Below are positions 1-7,980 of a stretch of 64,000 bases of DNA, piece by piece. Position 1 is the stretch's first letter, and each line of letters opens with the position of its first letter. The notes under the pieces are model-generated. The model made no database searches. It worked only from the letters and a program-made list of their open reading frames with translations, and was not told where the DNA came from. A program made the position numbers and the translations under genes. Origin of the DNA: Mangrovimicrobium sp048323675 (GTDB lineage: Bacteria > Pseudomonadota > Gammaproteobacteria > Pseudomonadales > Halieaceae); the NCBI RefSeq assembly GCF_048323675.1, contig NZ_JBLWFK010000002.1, positions 744,001 through 808,000 on the forward strand, read 5' to 3'.

Positions 1-1783
1 CCATTGTGGCACTGATACCGGTAATTTTTCGCAGCTCCTCGACACTGGCGTTCGCCACGCCCTGGGCGCTGCCAAAGTGCCGCAGCAGTTCCCGCCGCCG
101 CTTCGCACCCACCCCGGGGATGTCCTCCAGCAGCGAACGCTGGCGGGACTTGGCCCGGCGCGCGCGGTGCCCGGTAATGGCGAAGCGGTGCGCCTCGTCG
201 CGCACCTGCTGGATCAGGTGCAGGGCCGGGCTGTCGCCGGGCAGCTGGCGCTCCCGGCCGTCCGCGCCTTCCACCAGGGTTTCGAAGCCGGCCTTGCGGG
301 TCACCCCCTTGGCCACCCCGACCACGCGGATGCCGTCGATCTGCAACTCCTCCAGCACCGCCATCGCCTGGGCCACCTGTCCCTTGCCACCGTCGATCAG
401 CAGGATATCGGGCTGCGCCCCCTCCCCGCTCTTCAGGCGCCGGAAACGGCGTGTCAGGGCCTGCTGCATGGCGGCGTAGTCGTCGCCCGCGGTGATGCCC
501 TCGATATTGAACTTGCGGTAGTCGGACTTGCGCGGGCCCTCCTCGTCGAAGACCACGCAGGAGGCAACTGTCGCCTCACCGTGGCTGTGGCTGATATCGA
601 AGCACTCGATGCGCCGGGGCCGGTCTTCCAGCGCCAGCACCTCTTGCAGGGCCGTGAAGCGCCCCTGCACCGTCTCGCGGCCTGCAAGGTGGGCCTTCAG
701 GTTGGTCTCGGCGGTTTGCAGGGCGAGGCGCAGCCAGCGCGCGCGGGCATCGCGCACCTTGCTGCGCAGTTTGACTTTTTTCCCGGCCTGCACCGAGAGC
801 GCCTCCGCCAGGGTCGCACTGTCCTCGGGCGCCTCGTTGACGATGATCTCCCCGGGCACCGGTCGTGCACCACCCAGGTAGTACTGGGGCAGGAAGGCCT
901 CCAGCACCTCGGCCGGGGTGGTCTCCAGTTTCAGTGGCGGGTGGTAGGTCTTGCTGCCCAGCACCCGGGCGGCGCGCACAAACAGCACCTGTACACAGGC
1001 GCGGCCGGAATCCACGGTTGCGGCGAGGATATCGAGGTCGCCCTGTACGCCCTCGATTCCCTGTACCGCCTGTACATGCTGCAGTTGGCTGATCTGGTCG
1101 CGATACTGGGCCGCCTTCTCGAAGGCCAGTTCGGCGGCGGCCTTTTCCATGTCGTCGGCCAATCGCACCATCAGCTCCTGGGACTTGCCGGCCAGGAACA
1201 GCTGGGTGCTGTCCACCTGCCCCGCATACTCGGCCTCCGAGACCCTGTCCACGCAGGGCGCGGTGCAGCGGTCGATCTGGTATTGCAGGCAGGGCCGGGA
1301 GCGGTTGTTGAAGTAGCTGTTCTCGCACTGCCGCACCTTGAAGACCTTCTGCAGGAAGTGCAGGGATTCGCGCACCGCCACCGCGCTCGGGTAGGGGCCG
1401 AAGTAGCGGCCCTTGCCCTTCTGCGCGCCCCGGTGCAGCGAGATGCGCGGGTATTTGTCGGCGGACACGTAGATATAGGGGTAGGATTTGTCGTCCTTGA
1501 GCAGGATGTTATAGGGCGGCTTGTGGCTCTTGATCAGGTTGTGTTCCAGCAACAGCGCATCGACTTCCGTGGTCGTCACGGTGATCTGGATATCGTGGAT
1601 GCGCGCCACCAGCGCCATGGTTTTTTCGGTGAGGCCGCTGGCGCGAAAATAACTGCCCACGCGGTTCTTCAGGTTGCGGGCTTTGCCCACGTACAGCAGT
1701 TTGCCCGCCTCGTCGTACATCTGGTACACGCCGGGACGGGTGGTAAGGTTCTTTAAAAATGCCTTGTGATCGAAGGGGTTCAC
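1..1783 (-). CDS. uvrC: UvrABC system protein C (3' end cut by window)
   Basis: UvrC makes the dual incisions around lesions loaded by UvrA/UvrB in nucleotide excision repair. The reading frame opens with MNPFDHKAFLKNL and carries the GIY-YIG nuclease signature (GVYQMYD then LLYVGKARNLK) in the first 40 residues. A UVR/UvrB-contact helix (EKAAAELAFEKAAQYRD) lies near residue 210, followed by the RNase H-like second nuclease and a C-terminal helix-hairpin-helix (DIPGVGAKRRRELLRHFG). About 594 codons are inside the window, and from the usual family length only a few tens of residues should be missing past base 1. The start is GTG at 1783-1781; its GTGA overlaps the murB stop, so the two genes are translationally coupled. 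Confidence 0.93.
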   Translation of the reverse strand, partial: MNPFDHKAFLKNLTTRPGVYQMYDEAGKLLYVGKARNLKNRVGSYFRASGLTEKTMALVARIHDIQITVTTTEVDALLLEHNLIKSHKPPYNILLKDDKSYPYIYVSADKYPRISLHRGAQKGKGRYFGPYPSAVAVRESLHFLQKVFKVRQCENSYFNNRSRPCLQYQIDRCTAPCVDRVSEAEYAGQVDSTQLFLAGKSQELMVRLADDMEKAAAELAFEKAAQYRDQISQLQHVQAVQGIEGVQGDLDILAATVDSGRACVQVLFVRAARVLGSKTYHPPLKLETTPAEVLEAFLPQYYLGGARPVPGEIIVNEAPEDSATLAEALSVQAGKKVKLRSKVRDARARWLRLALQTAETNLKAHLAGRETVQGRFTALQEVLALEDRPRRIECFDISHSHGEATVASCVVFDEEGPRKSDYRKFNIEGITAGDDYAAMQQALTRRFRRLKSGEGAQPDILLIDGGKGQVAQAMAVLEELQIDGIRVVGVAKGVTRKAGFETLVEGADGRERQLPGDSPALHLIQQVRDEAHRFAITGHRARRAKSRQRSLLEDIPGVGAKRRRELLRHFGSAQGVANASVEELRKITGISATM

Positions 1784-2808
1784 GGGCGCTTGCCGTAGAT
1801 ACGCGGCTCCATTTCCAGGGTGACTGCGAAGCGTTCACGGACAGACTGCACCACCTGTGCCGCCAGTTGCAACAGCCCCTCGCCACTGTCGCCACCGTAA
1901 TTGACCATTACCAGTGCGTGCTCGGGATGAATACCGAACTGCCCCTCCCTGTGCCCCTTCCAGCCGGCCTGCTCGATCAGCCACGCGGCGGCCAGTTTTA
2001 CCCGGCCATCTGCCTGCGGGTAGCGCGGAAGCCCCGGGCACTCGGCTGCCAACGCGTCTGCCCTGCCAGCTTCGACCAGCGGGTTCTTGAAGAAACTACC
2101 CGCGTTGGGCTCCCGGGCAGGGTCCGGCAGGCGGCGTCGGCGCACCGCCACAACCGCGTCGAACACGTCCTGCGGCGTCGGCGCCACCACGCCGCGGGCC
2201 TCGAGTTCGGTCGCCAGGGCGGGATAGCGGCACTCTGCCGCCGGAATCCTCGGCAACCGGAAATCAACGGCGGTGATAATGACCTTGTCGCGCAGGCGGC
2301 TCTTGAACACGCTGTCGCGGTAGCCGAATTCGCAGGCGTCCCGCTCCAGCAGAAGTTTTTCGCCGCTTTCGACAGCCACGGCGTGGACGGCCTCGACAAA
2401 ACGCTCCAGCTCGACCCCGTAGGCGCCGATGTTCTGCACCGGCGCCGCACCCACCGTTCCCGGAATCAGGGCGAGGTTTTCCAGGCCGTACCAGCCCTGC
2501 TGCAGGCTGCGCGCGACCAGTGAATGCCAGTTCTCGCCGGCGCTGACCCGCAGGCGCACGGACTCCGCATCCCCGGCGAGCACGCTCCATCCCGCGGCGT
2601 GCTGGTGGATCACCAGGGCCTCGAGGTCGCCGGCAAATACCACATTGCTGCCCTCGCCCAGCGGCAGCGGCGGCAGGCCCTCTGCCCGTGCCCAGGCCAG
2701 CGCCTCAGCCAGTTCCGCCTCACCCGCAACCTCTACCAGTGCGGTGGCGCGGGCTTCCAGGGCGAGGGTGTTGAAGGACCTGAGGGATTCAGCGCGCCGT
2801 ATCTGCAC
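1780..2808 (-). CDS. murB: UDP-N-acetylenolpyruvoylglucosamine reductase
   Basis: MurB is the FAD/NADPH enzyme that reduces UDP-GlcNAc-enolpyruvate to UDP-MurNAc in the cytoplasm, the second committed step of peptidoglycan synthesis. Visible motifs are the FAD-binding PLGEGSNVVF, ENLALIPGTVGAAPVQNIGAYG, FGYRDSVFK, and NAGSFFKNP, which contains the catalytic serine. I chose the GTG at 2808, which gives 342 residues, the same as E. coli MurB, and overlaps the phosphatase gene by 20 bp. The frame stays open further upstream (to 2955), but that stretch reads as low-complexity antisense of the ptp gene. The gene is in the exbB-uvrC run. Confidence 0.95.
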   Translation of the reverse strand: MQIRRAESLRSFNTLALEARATALVEVAGEAELAEALAWARAEGLPPLPLGEGSNVVFAGDLEALVIHQHAAGWSVLAGDAESVRLRVSAGENWHSLVARSLQQGWYGLENLALIPGTVGAAPVQNIGAYGVELERFVEAVHAVAVESGEKLLLERDACEFGYRDSVFKSRLRDKVIITAVDFRLPRIPAAECRYPALATELEARGVVAPTPQDVFDAVVAVRRRRLPDPAREPNAGSFFKNPLVEAGRADALAAECPGLPRYPQADGRVKLAAAWLIEQAGWKGHREGQFGIHPEHALVMVNYGGDSGEGLLQLAAQVVQSVRERFAVTLEMEPRIYGKRP

Positions 2809-3280
2809 CCAGGATCTCCCGCAACAGGCCTGCGCTGGCATTCTCGACCAGGTCGAGGACATGGTCGAAGCCGTCCTCGCCGCCATAGTAGGGGTCGGGC
2901 ACTTCCCGCTCCGCCACCTGCTGCGCAAAGTCGAGAAACAGGGAGAGGACGCCATCGAAATGCGCCGGGCGCATCGCCTCCAGGTCGGCCAGGTTCTGCG
3001 CGTCCATGGCGAGCACGTAATCGAAGGCGTCGAAATCCGCGGGAATGACCTGCCGCGCCCGCAGGTGGCTCAGGTCATAGCCGCGCCGCGCGGCGGCCGC
3101 CGCGGCACGCCGGTCCGCGGGATGACCGATGTGCCAGTCACCGGTGCCGCAGGAGTCGATCTCGATACGTTCGTGGAGCCCCCTCTCGCGCACCATCTGT
3201 TCGAAAACACCGTGGGCGGTGGGGGAACGGCAGATATTGCCGAGGCAGACGAACAGGACACGAACCGGCTGGTTACTCAT
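2789..3280 (-). CDS. Low-molecular-weight protein-tyrosine phosphatase
   Basis: This is a 163-residue LMW-PTP of the arsenate-reductase fold that dephosphorylates phosphotyrosine proteins through a cysteinyl-phosphate intermediate. The P-loop CX5R is CLGNICRS with Cys12 as nucleophile and Arg18, and the general-acid loop DPYYGG lies near residue 128. It overlaps kdsB by 8 bp and murB by 20 bp. In P. aeruginosa the same kdsB-ptp-murB order exists (from memory). The substrate is unknown; in other bacteria such enzymes regulate exopolysaccharide tyrosine kinases or sugar-nucleotide enzymes, but no Wzc-like kinase is present in this window. Confidence 0.9.
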   Translation of the reverse strand: MSNQPVRVLFVCLGNICRSPTAHGVFEQMVRERGLHERIEIDSCGTGDWHIGHPADRRAAAAAARRGYDLSHLRARQVIPADFDAFDYVLAMDAQNLADLEAMRPAHFDGVLSLFLDFAQQVAEREVPDPYYGGEDGFDHVLDLVENASAGLLREILGADTAR

Positions 3281-4037
3281 GGCCGGCCTCCACCCGTGCG
3301 CGCACCGCGTCGAGGTCCGCCTGGGTATCCACGCCCGCCGGTACGGCCTCGCAGGCCCGGGCGACGTGGATGCGCTCGCCGTTGTACAGCGCGCGCAGTT
3401 GCTCCAGTTGTTCCAGCTGTTCCAGCGGTGCCGGCTGCCAGGTCACGTAGCGGTGGAGAAAGCTGGCGCGGTAGGCGTAGATACCGATATGACGGAACCA
3501 GCTGCCCTGCGGCATGTCACCGCCACCCGCCGCAAAGGCGTCCCGCGGCCAGGGAATGGTGGCGCGGCTGAAATACAGCGCCAGGCCGTTTATATCGGTC
3601 ACCACTTTCACCGCGTTGGGATTGGTCAGTTCCTCGTGATCGCTGATCGGCACACACAGGGTGGCGATGCTCGCCTGGGGGTTGCCCTGCAGGTTGTCCG
3701 CCACCTGGCGGATCAGCGCCGGCGGGATCAACGGTTCGTCGCCCTGTACATTGACGATGACCTGCTCCCCAGTCCAGCCGCGCTGGGCGGCCACTTCCTG
3801 CAGGCGATCGGTACCGGAGGGGTGTTCCGGCGAGGTCATCGCCACCGCCGCGCCAAAGGCCTCGCAGGCCGCCTGGATGCGCGTATCGTCGGTGGCCACG
3901 ATCACCTCGCTGGCGCCGGCCTGCATCGCGCGTTCCCACACGTGCTGCACCATGGGTTTGCCGGCGATCTCCAGCAGGGGTTTGCCCGGCAGGCGGCTGG
4001 AGGCGAAGCGGGAAGGAATGACTACGGCAAAGGACAT
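3273..4037 (-). CDS. kdsB: 3-deoxy-manno-octulosonate cytidylyltransferase
   Basis: KdsB activates Kdo with CTP to give CMP-Kdo for the lipopolysaccharide inner core. The protein is 254 residues, typical for the family. It opens with FAVVIPSRFASSRLPGKPL, the nucleotide-binding signature of sugar cytidylyltransferases, and continues with VIVATDD, GTDRLQEV and VNVQGDEPLIPP. The ATG at 4037 is chosen because everything upstream of it in the open frame lacks family similarity. It lies 13 bp downstream of lpxK. In Pseudomonas a small Trm112-like gene sits in that gap (from memory); here it is absent. Confidence 0.95.
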   Translation of the reverse strand: MSFAVVIPSRFASSRLPGKPLLEIAGKPMVQHVWERAMQAGASEVIVATDDTRIQAACEAFGAAVAMTSPEHPSGTDRLQEVAAQRGWTGEQVIVNVQGDEPLIPPALIRQVADNLQGNPQASIATLCVPISDHEELTNPNAVKVVTDINGLALYFSRATIPWPRDAFAAGGGDMPQGSWFRHIGIYAYRASFLHRYVTWQPAPLEQLEQLEQLRALYNGERIHVARACEAVPAGVDTQADLDAVRARVEAGHE

Positions 4038-4050
4038 CGATTGTTCCTGT

Positions 4051-5031
4051 TCAGGACGTGTTGACGGCGAGCGCTGCGGCCGCCGCGACCAGGTCGTCCG
4101 GCAGGGAGGCATCGATACACAGGTACCAGGCATCGTCTCCCGCCAGCGCGCTGCATTTTACCGCGTCTTTTTCCGTCATGAGAATTGTGTGTCCGGCCAT
4201 CCCGCTAAAATCGCCGGCGCCGAACTGGTGATGGTCGGGAAAGGGATGGGGCCTGAAGGCGATGCCCAGGGCTTCCAGGCTGGCAAAAAACTGCGCGGGC
4301 TGGCCGATGCCCGCCACCGCGTCGACCTCCCCCACCCCACTGAACGCAGTCAGCGGCCGCCGTTCAGCGCTGCGGATATTCACCCAGTCGCGGGATTGGT
4401 AACTTACGCCGTCGCGCGGGCTATCGCTGCCCCGGTACAGTACATGGTCCACACTGCGCAGGCGCGAACGCGGTTCGCGCAGGGGCCCGGCCGGCAGGCA
4501 GAAGCCATTGCCGAGGCCGCGCTGGCGGTCGATGAGGACGATTTCCAGATCGCGCTGCAGGGCGTAGTGCTGCAGGCCGTCGTCGCAGACCACGATATCC
4601 ACCGGCGCCGACAACAACAGCGCGCGCACCGCTGCGGGGCGGTCGGGATCGATGACCACGGGCACACCGGTGCGCCGGGCGATCAACAGGGGTTCGTCGC
4701 CGCACAGTCGCGGATCGCTGCCCGCGTCGACCCGGCGGGGAAACTCCCCGTCCGCGGCGCCGTAGCCCCGGCTAACCACACCGGGCCGCAGTCCGCGGGC
4801 CTGCAGCGCTTCGACCAGCGCGATGACCACGGGCGTCTTGCCGGTGCCGCCGACAGTAATGTTGCCCACCACGACGACGGGCACAGGGGCGCGGTAACTG
4901 GACAGCAAACCGCTGCGGTAGAACTGGCGCCGCAGCGCGGTGGCGGCGCGAAACAGCAGTTCGAGGGGGCGCAGCAACCAGAGCCAGCCGGCCCCGCGAT
5001 ACCAGGCCGCTACCAGCCCTCGCTCGCTCAT
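4051..5031 (-). CDS. lpxK: Tetraacyldisaccharide 4'-kinase
   Basis: LpxK phosphorylates the 4' position of the lipid A disaccharide at the inner membrane to form lipid IVA. The protein is 326 residues with an N-terminal amphipathic/membrane helix (WLWLLRPLELLF), a Walker A loop VVGNITVGGTGKTP near residues 53-66, and the kinase region CDDGLQHYALQRDLEIVLID that contains the Walker B-like aspartates. Its ATG overlaps the msbA stop as ATGA, consistent with coupled production of the lipid A kinase and the lipid A flippase. Confidence 0.95.
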   Translation of the reverse strand: MSERGLVAAWYRGAGWLWLLRPLELLFRAATALRRQFYRSGLLSSYRAPVPVVVVGNITVGGTGKTPVVIALVEALQARGLRPGVVSRGYGAADGEFPRRVDAGSDPRLCGDEPLLIARRTGVPVVIDPDRPAAVRALLLSAPVDIVVCDDGLQHYALQRDLEIVLIDRQRGLGNGFCLPAGPLREPRSRLRSVDHVLYRGSDSPRDGVSYQSRDWVNIRSAERRPLTAFSGVGEVDAVAGIGQPAQFFASLEALGIAFRPHPFPDHHQFGAGDFSGMAGHTILMTEKDAVKCSALAGDDAWYLCIDASLPDDLVAAAAALAVNTS

Positions 5032-6827
5032 GTCGCGGTGAATTCCTGCTGGTAGAGCTGGGCGTAAAGCCCGCCGGCAGCCAGCAGCTCGGCGTGCGGG
5101 CCGGTCTCCACGATGCGCCCGGCGTCCATCACCACGATACGGTCCGCGTGCTCCACCGTCGACAGGCGGTGGGCGATGATGATCGTGGTGCGCCCGCTGG
5201 AGATGGTTTCCAGGGATTTCTGGATGCGGAACTCGGATTCGTTGTCGAGGGCGGAGGTCGCCTCGTCAAACACGATGATCGGTGCGTCCTTGAGCAGCGC
5301 CCGGGCAATGGCGATACGCTGGCGCTGCCCGCCGGAGAGCCCGCCGCCATCGTCGCCCAGCCGGGTCTGCAGGCCCTCGGGCATGGCGCCGATGAAATCC
5401 TGGGCATAGGCGGCTTGCACCGCCTTCTCCACCGCTTCCGGGGAGGCGTCGGCGAGGTCGCCGTAGGCGATATTGTTGTAGACCGTATCGTGGAACAGGG
5501 TCACCTGCTGGGAGACCATGGCGATCTGCGCGCGCAGGTTGGCCAACCGGTAATCCTCGATGGGGACTTCGTCGAGCAGGATGCTGCCGCTGGAGGGCAG
5601 GTAGAAACGCATCAGCAACTGCACGAGGGTGCTCTTGCCGCTGCCGGAGCGCCCCACCAGCGCCACGGTCTCGCCGGGGGCGATTTCCAGGTTGAGGTGC
5701 CGCAGCACGTCGACCTCGCTGCCCGGGTAGGCGAAGCTGAGATCGCGCAGGCTGATCCGGCCCTGCGCCCGCGTCACGCTGTAGGTACCGGTGTCGTTTT
5801 CAGATTCCATATCCAGCTGGGTGAAAATATCCTCCGCCGCTGCGAGGCCGCGCTGGATCTCGCTCTGGATACCGGTCAGCGAACGAATGGGCTTGCTCAA
5901 CTGGGCGGCGGCGGTGAGGAAGGCCACCAGCGACCCGGCGGTAAAGCCCGCCATCCACTCCGGCTGCAGGGCGAGGTAGACCAGCATGGCCATGGCCACC
6001 GCCAGCAGGGTCTGCACCACCGGCGTACTCAGGCCGTCCAGCAACGCGAGCTTGAGGCTTTGGGCGCGGTTGTAGCCGCTAGCGCGGCGAAAACCCGCCT
6101 GCTGCTGGTACTGGCCGCCGTAGATGCGCACCTCGCGGTAGTTGCCGATGCTCTCGTTGGACACCTGGGTCACATCGCCCATGGAGGCCTGGATACGCCG
6201 GCTGTAGCGGCGGAAATGCTTGCCGACCACCGACACCACCAGCCCCAGCAGCGGCGCCACCGCAAGGAACACCAGGCACAGGCGCCAGTTCAGGTAGAAC
6301 ATGTAACCGAGCAGGCCTATAACGGTCAGCCCCTCCTGCACCAGGGTGCGCAGGGATTTGGTGACGGCGCCGGACACCTGCTCGACATTGAAGGTGATCT
6401 TGGAGATGAGCGCGCCCTGGCTGTGGCGGTCGTAGTAGGCGCTGGGCGCCGCGAGCAACTTGTCGAACAGTTCGCAGCGCAGTTCGTGTATCAGGTTGCG
6501 CGCCACGTGGCTCATGAAATAGTTGCCGACGAAATAACCCATGGCCCGCAGGAAGGCCAGCACCACGAGGCAGATGGGAAAGGCAATCCGGGTGAATTCC
6601 AGGCGGTCGGTGCCCGGCTCGTAGAACAGCGCGTAGACCGTGCGCGACACCAGCCCGGCGTCCTGGCTGGTCGACTCCCCCAGGGCATCGAGCAGGAACT
6701 GCATCATGTCCGCCGCCAGTACGTTGCCGGCGGAATAGACAATGTAGCCCAGCACGCTGAGCAGGAATACCCACCAGTAGGGGGCGATGTAACCCAGCAG
6801 GCGTTTGTAGAGCTGCCAGTCGCTCAT
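5028..6827 (-). CDS. msbA: Lipid A export ABC transporter, permease-ATPase
   Basis: MsbA flips lipid A-core across the inner membrane. It is a half-transporter of about 599 residues with six N-terminal membrane spans (from YIAPYWWVFLLSVLGYIVYS onward) and a C-terminal ATPase. The ATPase shows Walker A GRSGSGKST, Q-loop SQQVTLF, signature LSGGQRQRIAIARALL, Walker B IIVFDEATSALD and switch histidine AHRLS. I chose ATG 6827 (MSDWQLYKRLL); ATG 6869, which would overlap exbD by 8 bp, is a real alternative. Placement between exbD and lpxK joins energy-transducing ExbBD with lipid A maturation. Confidence 0.94.
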   Translation of the reverse strand: MSDWQLYKRLLGYIAPYWWVFLLSVLGYIVYSAGNVLAADMMQFLLDALGESTSQDAGLVSRTVYALFYEPGTDRLEFTRIAFPICLVVLAFLRAMGYFVGNYFMSHVARNLIHELRCELFDKLLAAPSAYYDRHSQGALISKITFNVEQVSGAVTKSLRTLVQEGLTVIGLLGYMFYLNWRLCLVFLAVAPLLGLVVSVVGKHFRRYSRRIQASMGDVTQVSNESIGNYREVRIYGGQYQQQAGFRRASGYNRAQSLKLALLDGLSTPVVQTLLAVAMAMLVYLALQPEWMAGFTAGSLVAFLTAAAQLSKPIRSLTGIQSEIQRGLAAAEDIFTQLDMESENDTGTYSVTRAQGRISLRDLSFAYPGSEVDVLRHLNLEIAPGETVALVGRSGSGKSTLVQLLMRFYLPSSGSILLDEVPIEDYRLANLRAQIAMVSQQVTLFHDTVYNNIAYGDLADASPEAVEKAVQAAYAQDFIGAMPEGLQTRLGDDGGGLSGGQRQRIAIARALLKDAPIIVFDEATSALDNESEFRIQKSLETISSGRTTIIIAHRLSTVEHADRIVVMDAGRIVETGPHAELLAAGGLYAQLYQQEFTAT

Positions 6828-6861
6828 GTTGCCCTGGCGGTTCACCGGGTTGGGCCTGGCC

Positions 6862-7290
6862 CTAGCCATCGGAGGCGTCCGAGGGCAGGCGGGTGGTGAT
6901 GGAAAGGTGCACGAAACCCATCTGGCCGGCGGCATCCATCGCCCGCACCACGTCCTGGTGGGCGGCCTGGGCATCGGCGGTGATGATCAGCGGCATGGTG
7001 GTATCGCCGGCGGACAACTTGTAGATGGCCGCCTGCAGGGTGCGCATGCGCGAGTCCACCAGCGCCTGGCCGTTGATGCGGTAGGTGCCGGATTCATCGA
7101 CCAGGATCTCGATTTCGTCATCGCGGGTTTCCGAGGCCTGGCCTTCGGCCTCCGGCAGGTCGACGCTGAGCTGGGTCTCGCGGGTAAAGGTGGTTGAAAC
7201 CATGAAGAAGATCAGCAGCAGGAAGACCACGTCGATCAACGGCGTCAGGTTGATATCGACTGCGCCGAGGCGCTGGCGGCGGAATTTCAA
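6862..7290 (-). CDS. exbD: ExbD/TolR-family biopolymer transport protein
   Basis: ExbD-type proteins couple the proton gradient to TonB- or TolA-type partners in the inner membrane. The 142-residue protein has a short cytoplasmic N-terminus, one membrane helix with the essential aspartate in NLTPLIDVVFLLLIFFMV (about residue 20), and a periplasmic domain of about 100 residues. It overlaps exbB by 4 bp (ATGA). No tonB lies next to it. In this chromosomal context (comEC-exbB-exbD-lpxK) the partner is not evident, so the classical iron role should not be assumed. Confidence 0.9.
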   Translation of the reverse strand: MKFRRQRLGAVDINLTPLIDVVFLLLIFFMVSTTFTRETQLSVDLPEAEGQASETRDDEIEILVDESGTYRINGQALVDSRMRTLQAAIYKLSAGDTTMPLIITADAQAAHQDVVRAMDAAGQMGFVHLSITTRLPSDASDG

Positions 7291-7910
7291 GATTTGCCTT
7301 CCACGTTGTCTTCACTGTGCAGGGCGTCGACGAGCTTGATGGTCTCCTGCTCCAGTTCAACCACGATGGCGTCGATCTTGCCGGTGAAATAGCGGTGCAT
7401 CGCCAGCGCGGGGATAGCCACCGTAAGCCCCGCGGCGGTGGTGATCAGCGCCTGGGAGATCCCGCCCGCCAGCACACTGGCGTTGCCGGTGCCCTGGGAC
7501 ATGATCTCGGCGAACACGCGGATCATCCCCACTACCGTGCCCAGCAGGCCGATCAGCGGCGCCACCGCGGCAATCGTGCCGAGGGTGTTCAGGTAGCGCT
7601 CGAGGTCGTGGACCACGTGCTCGGCGGCCTCCTCGATACTTTCCTTCATCACGTCGCGGCCGTGGTAGGCATTGGCGAGGCCCGCAGCGAGAATCCGCCC
7701 CAGCGGCGAAGACTGTTTCAGGGTCTTCAGCCGGGAGGCATCCATCTCCCCGGCCTTGAGCTGTTTCCACACCGTCGCCAGCAGGTGCGGCGGCGCGATT
7801 TTTTTCGGGTTGAGGACGTAGAGACGTTCGATACAGATAGCCAGTGCGACGATGGAACACAGTACCAGCAGTACCATCAGCCATCCGCCAGCGAGCAATA
7901 AATCCAGCAC
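7287..7910 (-). CDS. exbB: MotA/TolQ/ExbB proton-channel family protein
   Basis: ExbB is the polytopic partner of ExbD and builds the proton-conducting pentamer. The 207 residues show an N-terminal membrane helix (LAGGWLMVLLVLCSIVALAICIE, shown here only as a region) and the two family helices around TLGTIAAVAPLIGLLGTV and ALITTAAGLTVAIPALA. The start is GTG at 7910. It is the first gene of the long minus-strand run down to uvrC and has a good -10 hexamer just upstream (7941-7946). Confidence 0.91.
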   Translation of the reverse strand: MLDLLLAGGWLMVLLVLCSIVALAICIERLYVLNPKKIAPPHLLATVWKQLKAGEMDASRLKTLKQSSPLGRILAAGLANAYHGRDVMKESIEEAAEHVVHDLERYLNTLGTIAAVAPLIGLLGTVVGMIRVFAEIMSQGTGNASVLAGGISQALITTAAGLTVAIPALAMHRYFTGKIDAIVVELEQETIKLVDALHSEDNVEGKS

Positions 7911-7940
7911 AATTACACCGATTCCAGTTATAGTGGCTCA

Positions 7941-7970
7941 ATTATACGCACAGCCCGCAAGCCTCAGGAA
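7941..7970 (-). promoter_or_regulatory. Candidate promoter for the exbB-uvrC operon
   Basis: Read on the minus strand, a perfect TATAAT lies at 7946-7941, about 31 bp before the exbB start. A weak TTCCTG hexamer is 18 bp upstream of it. The 70-bp comEC-exbB gap is the only sizeable non-coding space before the run of overlapping genes, which supports a promoter here. Confidence 0.45.
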
Positions 7971-7980
7971 CCTGGAAAGT

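Noticed and set aside
77..1756. Long plus-strand open frame (559 codons) opposite uvrC
   Set aside because: It is the antisense shadow of uvrC in GC-rich DNA; the minus strand encodes clear GIY-YIG and HhH motifs, and the plus-strand product has no recognisable domain.
5094..6899. 601-codon plus-strand open frame opposite msbA
   Set aside because: Histidine/glutamine-rich antisense product typical of shadows; the ABC transporter on the minus strand is unambiguous.
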